39,758 nucleotides of DNA from an uncultured Bacilli bacterium (GTDB lineage Bacteria; Bacillota_I; Bacilli_A; RF39; UBA660): the NCBI GenBank assembly GCA_934098735.1, contig CAKOOS010000010.1, forward strand, positions 1 through 39,758, read 5' to 3'. Shown one piece after another: positions 25,947 through 33,927 of the stretch. The position numbers were made by a program, and so were the translations under genes. The notes below the pieces were generated by a model. The model did not search any database and was not told the DNA's origin. It saw only the letters and a list, made by a program, of their open reading frames with translations. Positions within the stretch are counted from its first letter, which is position 1, and every line of letters begins with the position of its first letter.

Positions 25947-27314
25947 ATGAAATACGAAACAGATTCAAGAAAGGTTAAAGAAGGACAAGTATTTGTAGCT
26001 ATAAAAGGACACACTGTTGATGGACATGATTATATAGAAGATGCAATAAAAAATGGAGCCAGCAAAATAATTGCAGAAAAAAATGTTGCTTGTAATATTC
26101 CTTTAGAAATTGTTGAAAGTTCAGAAGAATACTTAAAAGAAAAATTAAAAGAAGAATATGCCGATAAATTAAAAGATTTAGATTTAATTGGTATCACAGG
26201 TACAAATGGAAAAACAACATCAGCATACCTAACATATCAATTTTTAAACAAATTAGGTCATAAGTCAGCATATCTTGGAACACTTGGATACATATCACCA
26301 GATGAAGATATAATTACTGATAACACTACTCCAGATGTTTTAACTATTTATAAAATTCTATTACATGCACTAGAAAATGATTATAAAACTATAGTAATGG
26401 AAATAAGTTCCCATGCCCTATCTTTTGAAAGAATATATGGTTTACATTTAAAAATAGCAGCTTTTACTAATTTAACTGAAGATCATTTAGATTACCATAA
26501 AACCATGGAAAATTATTTAAATGAAAAATTAAAAATAATAAACTACTTAGATAAAGATGGTAGTTTAATAGTAAATGGTGATGATGAAGCTAGTAAAAAA
26601 TTTACTGAAAAATTTGGCAAAAGTATTACTCTAGGATACCAAGAAGAATTTGATTATTTTATTAAAGATACTAACATAACACCAGCTGAAACAACAATAA
26701 CATTTATCTATAATAATAAAGAATATAAAGTAAAAACTAACTTAACCAGTAAATTTAACGTCTATAATTACATGACTACTTTAGCAATATTACATGCTTA
26801 TAATTTAAACATTGAAGATATAATAAAAGTTACTAGTGAAATAAAAGCTCCGAAAGGAAGATGTGAAACACATAAAGTAAATCATGGTTATGCTGTAATA
26901 GATTATGCTCATACACCTGATGCTGTAGAAAAGGTTATTACTGCCTATAATGAACTTAAAAAAGGCAAAGTTATTACGATCGTAGGTTGTGGTGGAGATA
27001 GAGATCCAATTAAAAGACCTATCATGGGTAATATTGCCACTACATTAAGTGATTATACAATTTTAACAAGCGACAATCCTCGTACAGAAGATCCTGAAAA
27101 AATAATGGAAGATATTTTAAAAGGAGTTAAAACAAGTAATTATGAAGTTATATTAGATCGTAAAAGTGCTATTAAAAAAGGCATTGAAATGCTAAATCCC
27201 GAAGATATTTTACTTATTTTAGGTAAAGGTCATGAAGATTATCAAATAATTGGACACAATAAAATACATTTAGATGATGCTGAAGAAGTAGAAAATTGGA
27301 TTAAAAATCATTAA
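25947..27314 (+). CDS. murE: UDP-MurNAc-tripeptide synthetase MurE, meso-DAP type
   Basis: This 455-residue Mur ligase has the P-loop GITGTNGKTT, the central TPDVLTIYKIL and MEISSHAL, AFTNLTEDHLDYH, and the C-terminal YAHTPDAVEK and TSDNPRTEDP. DNPR is the motif that selects meso-diaminopimelate; lysine-adding enzymes differ there. It adds the third stem-peptide residue in cytoplasmic cell-wall synthesis. The N-terminal domain is slightly short compared with the family's usual 480-500 residues. AAGGAGAT precedes the ATG, and it ends in its own terminator. Confidence 0.95.
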   Translation: MKYETDSRKVKEGQVFVAIKGHTVDGHDYIEDAIKNGASKIIAEKNVACNIPLEIVESSEEYLKEKLKEEYADKLKDLDLIGITGTNGKTTSAYLTYQFLNKLGHKSAYLGTLGYISPDEDIITDNTTPDVLTIYKILLHALENDYKTIVMEISSHALSFERIYGLHLKIAAFTNLTEDHLDYHKTMENYLNEKLKIINYLDKDGSLIVNGDDEASKKFTEKFGKSITLGYQEEFDYFIKDTNITPAETTITFIYNNKEYKVKTNLTSKFNVYNYMTTLAILHAYNLNIEDIIKVTSEIKAPKGRCETHKVNHGYAVIDYAHTPDAVEKVITAYNELKKGKVITIVGCGGDRDPIKRPIMGNIATTLSDYTILTSDNPRTEDPEKIMEDILKGVKTSNYEVILDRKSAIKKGIEMLNPEDILLILGKGHEDYQIIGHNKIHLDDAEEVENWIKNH

Positions 27315-27341
27315 AATTTCCTCAAAAAGGAAATTTTTTTT
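27313..27341 (+). terminator. Terminator of murE
   Basis: A stem AAATTTCC / GGAAATTT with a short A-rich loop runs straight into a T run after the murE stop. Confidence 0.88.
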
Positions 27342-27358
27342 ATTCAACCTAAAGTTGA

Positions 27359-27388
27359 TTTACAAAATTAAAGCTTCATTTATATAAT
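27359..27388 (+). promoter_or_regulatory. Promoter of the cysteine desulfurase operon
   Basis: TTTACA (27359-27364), an 18-base spacer and TATAAT (27383-27388) lie just before TGGAGG and the ATG at 27406. Confidence 0.75.
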
Positions 27389-27405
27389 TTTAATGGAGGA
27401 CAGAA

Positions 27406-28518
27406 ATGATATATTTAGATTATGCTGCTAATACGCCAGTAGATAAACGTGTATTAAAAAATTATAATGATATAACATTAAAATATTTTGGCAATCCAAA
27501 CAGTACTCATAGTGCAGGAGCTAATGCCAAAAAAGAAATAGATAAAGCAACCAAAAAAATTGCTAATTATTTTAAAACTTCAAAAGAAAGTATTATTTAT
27601 ACAAGTGGTGCTAGTGAAGCTAATAATTTAGTTATAAAAGGCATCGCAGAATATTACCAAAAAAATGGAAAACATATAATAATATCTTGTATAGAACATT
27701 CATCTATTATAGCGCCATGTAATTATTTAACATCAAAAGGTTTTGAAATAACCATAATTCCAATTGATAACAATGGAAAAATAAATTTAGAAAAATTAAA
27801 AAATGCTTTAAGAAAAGATACAATATTAGTTAGTATTTGTAGTGTTGATTCTGAATTAGGTACAATTGAACCAATTAAAGAAGTCGCTAATTTGTTAAAA
27901 AATTATCCAAATACTTTTTTTCATACTGATGCAACCCAAGCTATTGGTAAAATTAATTTAGATTTTGAAGGTCTTGATTTTTTAACATTTGCTCCGCATA
28001 AATTTTATGGTTTAAACGGCATGGGAGTTTTAATAAACTTCCATAATACTAAAATTACTCCATTAATTCACGGAGGTAAATCAACAACAGTATATCGAAG
28101 TGGTACACCAATCGTAGCTAACATAACAGCTACAGAAAAAGCCTTAAGTTTAATAACTAAAAATCTAGACAAAAAAATAAATTATATTTCTTCCCTTAAA
28201 GAATATTTAACTATTGAATTAAAAAAAATACCAACGATTCACATAAATTCTCCAAAAGAATCAATTTCAAATACATTAAATATAAGTATTAAAAACTCTA
28301 AAAAAATAATTAATAAGCTTAATAAAAAAGAAATATATGTATCAAAACAAACAGCTTGCTCTCTAGGAAAAAATCCAAGTAAATCTGTTTTAGCATTAAC
28401 AGGCAATCAAAAATTAGCTCAAAATACAATAAGAATTAGTTTATCACATTTAACTACTAAAAAAGAATTAAAAACTTTTATAAAAGTTTTAAAGGAGGAA
28501 ATTTATGAAAATAATTAG
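27406..28518 (+). CDS. Cysteine desulfurase (NifS/IscS family)
   Basis: This 370-residue PLP enzyme has the family start YLDYAANTPVD, YTSGASEANN, the PLP-stacking His98 in SCIEHSS, Asp175 in FFHTDATQAIG, PLP lysine Lys199 in FAPHKFYG, and the sulfur-carrying Cys318 in KQTACSLG. The usual SGHK reads APHK. It takes sulfur from cysteine for Fe-S clusters or tRNA thiolation. It overlaps the thioredoxin-like gene by 14 bases, so supply of sulfur and thiol redox are linked in one operon. Confidence 0.9.
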   Translation: MIYLDYAANTPVDKRVLKNYNDITLKYFGNPNSTHSAGANAKKEIDKATKKIANYFKTSKESIIYTSGASEANNLVIKGIAEYYQKNGKHIIISCIEHSSIIAPCNYLTSKGFEITIIPIDNNGKINLEKLKNALRKDTILVSICSVDSELGTIEPIKEVANLLKNYPNTFFHTDATQAIGKINLDFEGLDFLTFAPHKFYGLNGMGVLINFHNTKITPLIHGGKSTTVYRSGTPIVANITATEKALSLITKNLDKKINYISSLKEYLTIELKKIPTIHINSPKESISNTLNISIKNSKKIINKLNKKEIYVSKQTACSLGKNPSKSVLALTGNQKLAQNTIRISLSHLTTKKELKTFIKVLKEEIYENN

Positions 28519-28765
28519 AATAAATGCGTTATGGTGTCCAGCTTGTTTAATTAGTAAAAATGCCTGGAAAGAAATTGAAAAAATGTATCCAAATCTTGAA
28601 TATATAGATTATGATTATGATATGGATGAAAATATAGTGCAAAAATATAATGTGAAAGATATTTTACCAGTTGTAATTGTAATGCAAAATGAAAAAGAAT
28701 TAAAAAGAATAATCGGAGAAAAAAACAAACAAGAGTTACTTAATGAATTAAAGGATGTTTTATGA
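28505..28765 (+). CDS. Thioredoxin-like protein (CPAC)
   Basis: This 86-residue cytoplasmic thioredoxin-fold protein has the active site WCPAC (Cys11, Cys14) and the cis-Pro region DILPVVIVMQN. It is shorter than normal thioredoxin, lacking about 20 residues. AAAGGAGGA lies inside the end of the desulfurase gene. It may reduce the desulfurase or the membrane protein encoded next. Confidence 0.85.
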   Translation: MKIIRINALWCPACLISKNAWKEIEKMYPNLEYIDYDYDMDENIVQKYNVKDILPVVIVMQNEKELKRIIGEKNKQELLNELKDVL

Positions 28766-29934
28766 AAAAAATATACTATATATTAATACTAATACTATGT
28801 ATTCCATTTACAGTATTTGCTTTAAATAAAGATTATAAAGATATTGTTAAAGATTATTATAACTTAGATGAAACAGAAAATATCAATATTTATCTTTTTT
28901 ATAGCAAAACTTGTAAGCATTGTCATGAAGAAGAAGAATATTTAAATGAATTAAAAGAAAAATACCAAGATAAAATTAATATTTACAAATATGAAGTAAC
29001 TGAAAATATTCAAAATAAAAAAATAATGCAAGAATTAAAAAACACATTTGATATTGCAAATAATGGTGTTCCATTTACAGTAATCGGTGAAAATTATATT
29101 TTAGGATTTAATGAAACTTACAAAGAAGAATTTATAACCATCATTAATAAATATTTAAGTGATAACACAGATAATACAAATAAAAACAAAACAACGGAAA
29201 ACTATAATATACCTATCATAGGCAAAACAAATAGTGTTATTTTAATAGCTATAATATTAGGATTTATAGATGGCTTTAATCCCTGTGCTATGTGGATATT
29301 ACTTCTTTTAATTAATATGTGTATTAGTATCAAAGACAAGAAAAAAATGATTACAGTTTGTCTTACATTTATTATTACTTCAGGATTAATTTATTTTTTA
29401 TCAATGATTGGACTGGGATTAATAATAGATTTAACTACGATAACTTATATAAGAAATGTTATCGCTGTTTTAGCAATTATTCTAGGAATCTACAATTTAC
29501 TAACATTTATAAAAGAAAGAAATAAAACAGGGTGTCATATTGTTAAAAATGAAAAAAGAAAAAACATAATATCTAAAATAAATAACATCTTAAAACATAA
29601 TAATATTTTATTATTAATTGGAGGGGCATTTTTATTAGCAACTTCCGTTAACATTATAGAAATGGCTTGTTCACTAGGATTTCCCACTATATTTTTAGAA
29701 ATTCTTACTATAAACAAAATTAAAGGATTATTAAAAATACTTTATTTACTTATATACATATTCTTTTACTTAATCGATGACTTAATTGTCTTTATCATAT
29801 CCATAAAAGCCTTCTCTGCCAAAGGTATAAGTACAAAATATAATAAATATGTTCACTTAATCGGAGGTATAATTATGATTATTTTAGGATTACTTCTTAT
29901 CTTAAAACCGGAATGGATTATGCTTAATTTTTAG
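28762..29934 (+). CDS. Thioredoxin-CcdA/DsbD-like membrane thiol transporter
   Basis: This 390-residue protein begins with a signal peptide and an extracytoplasmic thioredoxin domain with YSKTCKHCHEEE (Cys51, Cys54) and GVPFTVIG. About six membrane helices follow, starting near residue 155. Each half of the membrane domain has one likely redox cysteine (GFIDGFNPCAMW and IIEMACSLGFPT), as in CcdA/DsbD. It should carry electrons from cytoplasmic thioredoxin to thiols outside the membrane, and its neighbour is the likely donor. It overlaps that gene by four bases (ATGA). Confidence 0.82.
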   Translation: MKKIYYILILILCIPFTVFALNKDYKDIVKDYYNLDETENINIYLFYSKTCKHCHEEEEYLNELKEKYQDKINIYKYEVTENIQNKKIMQELKNTFDIANNGVPFTVIGENYILGFNETYKEEFITIINKYLSDNTDNTNKNKTTENYNIPIIGKTNSVILIAIILGFIDGFNPCAMWILLLLINMCISIKDKKKMITVCLTFIITSGLIYFLSMIGLGLIIDLTTITYIRNVIAVLAIILGIYNLLTFIKERNKTGCHIVKNEKRKNIISKINNILKHNNILLLIGGAFLLATSVNIIEMACSLGFPTIFLEILTINKIKGLLKILYLLIYIFFYLIDDLIVFIISIKAFSAKGISTKYNKYVHLIGGIIMIILGLLLILKPEWIMLNF

Positions 29935-29963
29935 TTGCTAAAATAAACAAAAAATGCTATTAT
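29935..29963 (+). promoter_or_regulatory. Promoter of the sigma factor gene
   Basis: TTGCTA (29935-29940), a 17-base spacer and TATTAT (29958-29963) lie before GAAGGGAT and the ATG at 29988. The -35 begins one base after the stop of the CcdA-like gene. Confidence 0.65.
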
Positions 29964-29987
29964 ATATCTCACAAAAGAAGGGATACT

Positions 29988-31136
29988 ATGAATAATTCAC
30001 TAAATATATTAGATATCTATATGGAAGAAGCTAAAAGCTTTCCTTTATTAACTAAAGAAGATGAAAAAGAATTATTTACTAAAATAAGTAAAGTTGATAG
30101 TTTAAAAATCGTAGATTTAGTTAAAATAAAAAACATTAAACTTTATAAACTAGATCTTAAAAGTATTTTTTTATCTTTAACAAATATCAAAGATTATAAT
30201 AAAGTTATCAAAATTTTAATGCATTTTTATACAAAAATGGATAAAAAAAACAATTCTAATATATTACTAATTTTAAATTATTACTTAAAACTTGCAAATA
30301 AACTAAATAGATCATTAAATAAAAATGAATTACTAAAATATTTTAAAATAAAGGACGCCGACAACATTTTAGAAGAGTCCGAATTATTAGCTGAAATTAA
30401 AGATTATCTAGAATATTTTACTGCTCATCAAGCTGTTATAAACTCTAACTTAAGATTAGTTGTATCAATTGCTAATAAATATAGCGATAAAGCTGATATA
30501 TTAGATTTAATAAATGAAGGTAATTTTGGATTATTTATTGCTATTGATAAATTTAAACTAGAATATAATACAAAATTTTCTACATACGCTACATATTGGA
30601 TAAATCAAAAAATACGAGTTGCTATTCCAAAGCAAAAAATAAATCCAACATCTAAATATTACTTAGAAAAAATTTGGCAATTAAATGAAAACATAAAAAA
30701 TGCTGAACAAAAAGATAATAAAACATTAAGTGATGCTGAAATAGCACAAAAATTTAATATTGATATAAAAGCCCTTACATGTTTAAAAAATAATTATAAA
30801 GGTGCTTTGTCTTTGAATGTTCAATCAGCAAATGAAAATGTTATGATGGTAGAACTAATACAATCTGACTTTAATACAGAAAAAGAAGTATTTAATCATA
30901 CATTAAAAACAGATATTGATACTATTTTCAGTAATTTAGGCCCAAGAGAAATAGAAATAATTAAAGCAAGATATGGTTTTTACAACTATCCAATGACCTA
31001 CAAAGAAATCGGAGATAAACTAGGAATTTCTGGAGAAAGAGTCAGAGTAATTGAAAAAAGAGCTTTAGAAAGAATTTCCTCTTTAGCAAAATATAATAAT
31101 AAATATGAATCATTGAAAGATTATTTAAGATTTTAA
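29988..31136 (+). CDS. Sigma-70-family factor with divergent -10-reading helix
   Basis: This 382-residue sigma factor has region 1.2 (LDIYMEEAKSFPLLTKEDE), then about 110 residues of unconserved sequence. Region 2 follows at about 150-213 (NLRLVVSIANKYSDKADIL, then INEGNFGLFIAIDKFK), a reduced region 3, and region 4 with helix-turn-helix TYKEIGDKLGISGERVRVIE at 337-356. In region 2.4 the usual WWIRQAITRAI reads YWINQKIRVAI: the Gln is kept but the Thr that helps read -10 is Arg. It lacks the 1.1 acidic domain. It could be an alternative or duplicated primary-type factor. GAAGGGAT precedes the ATG. Confidence 0.85.
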   Translation: MNNSLNILDIYMEEAKSFPLLTKEDEKELFTKISKVDSLKIVDLVKIKNIKLYKLDLKSIFLSLTNIKDYNKVIKILMHFYTKMDKKNNSNILLILNYYLKLANKLNRSLNKNELLKYFKIKDADNILEESELLAEIKDYLEYFTAHQAVINSNLRLVVSIANKYSDKADILDLINEGNFGLFIAIDKFKLEYNTKFSTYATYWINQKIRVAIPKQKINPTSKYYLEKIWQLNENIKNAEQKDNKTLSDAEIAQKFNIDIKALTCLKNNYKGALSLNVQSANENVMMVELIQSDFNTEKEVFNHTLKTDIDTIFSNLGPREIEIIKARYGFYNYPMTYKEIGDKLGISGERVRVIEKRALERISSLAKYNNKYESLKDYLRF

Positions 31137-31150
31137 GTAATCTTTTTTTT
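31127..31150 (+). terminator. Weak terminator after the sigma gene
   Basis: AAGATT / AATCTT with a six-base loop is followed by eight T. The stem is short and lies at the sigma gene stop. Confidence 0.5.
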
Positions 31151-31886
31151 ATCTATGCATATTTTCTATATTTATATCAAAGTCATCTAAATCTTCTAAT
31201 GTACTAGAATAATTTGAGCTAGATGTCATAATAGCCTTTAAATAATTAATATTTTTAATATTTTTATTTATAAATTCTTCTTTAGTTAAACTAGCTAAAT
31301 AAAAACCTTCCCCATACTTATAAGCACTATCCTCATTTAAGTAAAAATAACCATTTGAAATAAGATCTGAAGCAAATTTTTTATCTTTAACAAAATATCC
31401 TACATCTGGAGAATCAGGAATTTCTTTTTTCAACACACTTGAATATCTATAGTTATTATAACAATCTAAATTACATCTTTCTTTAGTAAAAAATTGTTTA
31501 TAAGTACCATCTATTAAATAAGTTTTTAAAGATACACTATCATTATTTAAAACTGGAAATGTTACAGTACCAAAGTAATGGTTGAATTTATAACCAAATG
31601 CATCAATACTTCGATTTTTAGTAACAGGCATTCCAAGTTTTTCAAAAAAATGAATTGTCATATACTGAAAATAATCACACCATCCATCTAAAGTATCTGT
31701 ATCTATATTAATACCTAAATTTTCTAGTATCATTCTTGATTCTTCTACTACCCAGTCCAATATAATATTTACTTCATTTTCAGTTAAAAAGTCTTTGTTT
31801 TTTATTTTATCAATAACTTTCACTACTTCATCTTCACTAACTTCTTTTCTTATTTCTTTTGCATCAATTATATATTCTTTCATCAT
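31149..31886 (-). CDS. Transglutaminase/papain-like protein (Cys-His-Asp), unknown function
   Basis: This 245-residue protein has no recognised family, but it holds a credible Cys-His-Asp set in the order and spacing of papain-like/transglutaminase-like enzymes. Cys70 is at the head of a helix (LDGWCDYFQYMTIHFFEKLG), His103 is in FNHYFGTVTFP, and Asp126 is in YLIDGTYKQFF, a phrase close to the VDPTY-QF of such enzymes. The C-terminal third is helical. No signal peptide is seen. A good promoter and GAGGT site precede it. Whether it is an enzyme, a toxin or a modifier is open. Confidence 0.65.
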   Translation of the reverse strand: MMKEYIIDAKEIRKEVSEDEVVKVIDKIKNKDFLTENEVNIILDWVVEESRMILENLGINIDTDTLDGWCDYFQYMTIHFFEKLGMPVTKNRSIDAFGYKFNHYFGTVTFPVLNNDSVSLKTYLIDGTYKQFFTKERCNLDCYNNYRYSSVLKKEIPDSPDVGYFVKDKKFASDLISNGYFYLNEDSAYKYGEGFYLASLTKEEFINKNIKNINYLKAIMTSSSNYSSTLEDLDDFDINIENMHR

Positions 31887-31900
31887 AATACCTCACAAAT

Positions 31901-31929
31901 ATTATACCCATAACTTAAATTTGTGTAAA
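31901..31929 (-). promoter_or_regulatory. Promoter of the Cys-His-Asp protein gene
   Basis: On the minus strand TTTACA (31929-31924), a 17-base spacer and TATAAT (31906-31901) give a very short leader with GAGGT before the ATG. Confidence 0.75.
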
Positions 31930-32052
31930 TGTATAATTAATTTTTATTCTCATTTAATTAACTTCTCACATTAGTTTTAATGTTTCTACTACTTTAATTC
32001 TAAAAAGAAAAATATATATCTTAAAAGCCAAAAATAGATTAGCTTTTAGGCA

Positions 32053-32140
32053 TAAAAAAACTTACAAAACCACAATGGGTTTGTAAGTTATATTCAAATG
32101 AAGCAAATTACATACAAGTTACGAACTAAGTTCTCTTTCT
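32053..32140 (-). ncRNA. Candidate structured RNA B with own promoter and terminator
   Basis: On the minus strand TTGAAA (32176-32171), an 18-base spacer and TATAAT (32152-32147) predict a start near 32140. About 88 bases later comes a terminator: AACTTACAAA / TTTGTAAGTT, then seven T. The RNA includes a GAAC/GTTC hairpin and no reading frame. CATTTGAATATAACTTAC in its 3' half matches 15 of 18 bases of CATTTGAAATCAACTTAC in RNA A at 37.6 kb, which has the same promoter-to-terminator layout. Together with the promoter of the next gene this accounts for most of the 308-base gap 31887-32194. The function is unknown. Confidence 0.5.
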
Positions 32141-32194
32141 ATATTTATTATAGAATAATAAGATAAAATATTTCAATAGAATTTAAGATTAAAA

Positions 32195-33040
32195 TTATAT
32201 AAAATTAATCTTTTCATCATTTAATATAGCATCTATATATTCAATTGTGTAATCTCTAATAAATTTTTTAGGTTCTAAAACCCATTTGTTTATTTCATTA
32301 TAAATTCTTTGAAATCCAATTTCTCCATATTGATTGTAAAATTCAGAATAATTAATTAAGCCTTCTTTTAAATACTCTCTATATGCAAAATTACCTACAT
32401 ACATTCTTTTCGATAACTTACTTCCAGACCAATCAAGAATAGTTGGTGTATAAATAATACTAGGAACATCTGTAATACCTAATTTTAAAAGAGGTTCCAT
32501 ATAAACTCTTAACGGCCACATTCCTGACCAGTCACCACCATCTACTATAACACTTAAAGTATTATTCAGTTTGTCAGTTTCAAGAAAATAAAGTATTTTT
32601 ACTAAATATCTTAAAGGTACATTCATATCAAACTTATCAGTACTTTTACTGTCAATTTTTGTTTTATATAGTCCATGTTTAGGACATACAGATGACATTT
32701 CTAGCAAATTTCCATTTATACTTTCAATTTTTGTATTTAAAATATGCTTTTCAGTTAATCCACATTTTGGACAAGGGAATCTTAATCTTATTTCTCCATT
32801 TTTGGGATCTAAAGTATATTTTAATAAATCATAATTATTCATTACTTTTATAAGAGATTTTTTAACTAATGGATTTTTCTGATAATCATAGAAAAACAAA
32901 ATTTTATAATCTATATTATCTAGTTTTTTTAGTCTTTCTAAAATATCTATAAAGTATGGCAAAAATTTATCTTTTATAGTAGTTCCTTCAACTGTAGGGT
33001 TTGGTTTTTTTCCTACATCCGAATTTGTATGGGAGTACAA
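32195..33040 (-). pseudogene. 5'-truncated gene resembling class I lysyl-tRNA synthetase
   Basis: The frame reads as the rear part of a class I LysRS-like protein: a zinc-type FPCPKCG ... CPKHG pair, VDGGDWSGMWPL, and TILDWSGSKLSKRMYV, where SKLSK sits in the place of KMSKS. The HIGH half is missing. No ATG or ribosome site begins the frame, which opens only with TTG or CTG after an in-frame TAG, and a large inverted repeat lies at the edge. I read it as a fragment cut by the neighbouring mobile DNA. The assignment is by motif memory; a paralogue family of unknown function with the same motif also exists. Confidence 0.6.
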
Positions 33041-33044
33041 ATTC
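33021..33044. repeat. Inverted repeat at the truncation edge
   Basis: GAATTTGTA and TACAAATTC are perfect nine-base arms around TGGGAG. It coincides with the first codons left of the truncated LysRS-like gene. Confidence 0.7.
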
Positions 33045-33098
33045 AGTGCTGTCTAGACATAGATTTTATTCCCATATTCAAAAAAATAAAAAAGAGGA

Positions 33099-33702
33099 TT
33101 AAATTATTATTATAAGTTTTTCCTTTAGATACGCATTATTATCTTTCATAATAGTAGAAATACCTCTTGTAGAATTACCTTGTTTGCATAATCCAAATAT
33201 TTCTTTTACAAAGGTTCTACTTCTAAATGACCAGTTTCCTTATTTCTAATATAACCATAAGGTGATTTATTAGGATGAATACGTTCAAATGCCATTTCTT
33301 CCATAGCACGTTTAGTTCTTGCTCCTATTTCTTTTCTTTCTCTTTGGCTAAATACTAAATTCATTCCAAAAATCATTTCACCATTAGCAGTAGATACATC
33401 ATAAGGTTCGAGTATTAGTTCTATTTTTACATCATGTTCCTCACAATAATTAAGTAGCCAAAAGCCATCATAATTATTACGAGTAAGTCTATCAACTTTA
33501 ATTGCAACTAATTTATCAATCTTTTTAGATTTAATATCTTTTAGTAATCTTTGCATTTCGGGTCTCATCAAATCTTTTCCAGAATGTCCAGCATCATTAT
33601 AAACATCAACAATATCATATTCATTCTTTTCACAATATTCTTTAATCATTCTAAGTTGTGAATCAATAGAATAACCATTATCTCTTTGGTCGTCAGTAGA
33701 TA
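33099..33702 (-). pseudogene. Large serine recombinase, main fragment (frameshifted, truncated)
   Basis: This is the resolvase domain of a large serine recombinase, beginning at STDDQRDNGYSIDSQ; the catalytic Ser of VRVS lies at the junction. It includes KVDRLTRNNYDGFWLL and GMNLVFSQRERKEIGARTKR, and enters the recombinase domain (SPYGYIRNKETG). The frame stops at 33206 after VEPL, but one frame over it continues as VKEIFGLCKQGNSTRGIST and MKDNNAYLKEK to a stop at 33099. So one base was lost or gained, and then the gene is cut. The first nine codons lie 3.46 kb away at 37165-37190. It is not functional as it stands. Confidence 0.85.
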
Positions 33703-33710
33703 CTCTTACG
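33703..33710 (+). repeat. Left junction core (attachment-like)
   Basis: ACTCTTAC, identical to 37165-37172. Insert DNA begins with GGAACGCATATACCGT, itself a TACGG/CCGTA dyad with the preceding bases. Confidence 0.75.
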
Positions 33711-33896
33711 GAACGCATATACCGTATTATTTTAAAATATTAGATATAATAAATTTTGATTATAAAATAAATACCAATATTACTATTGGTACAAATATAA
33801 AACAAGAAAAAGGCCATATTGATAAATTAAAAATAACTTTATCGCTAGGACTTTAAAATAGTATATTTCAAATTAAAAATAATAATTGTTGGATAG

Positions 33897-33927
33897 AAAA
33901 AGATGATCAGTTGTAAATCATCTTTTT
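33897..33927 (-). terminator. Terminator of the 652-residue protein gene
   Basis: On the minus strand AAAAGATGAT / ATCATCTTTT with an 11-base loop ends in five T. The TGA stop lies inside the stem. The 199 bases to the left, up to the recombinase fragment, hold only a short plus-strand scrap with no start. Confidence 0.8.

Noticed and set aside
33765..33856. Plus-strand coding scrap at the left end of the insert
   Set aside because: About 29 open codons ending at a TAA but with no start or ribosome site; too short to assign.
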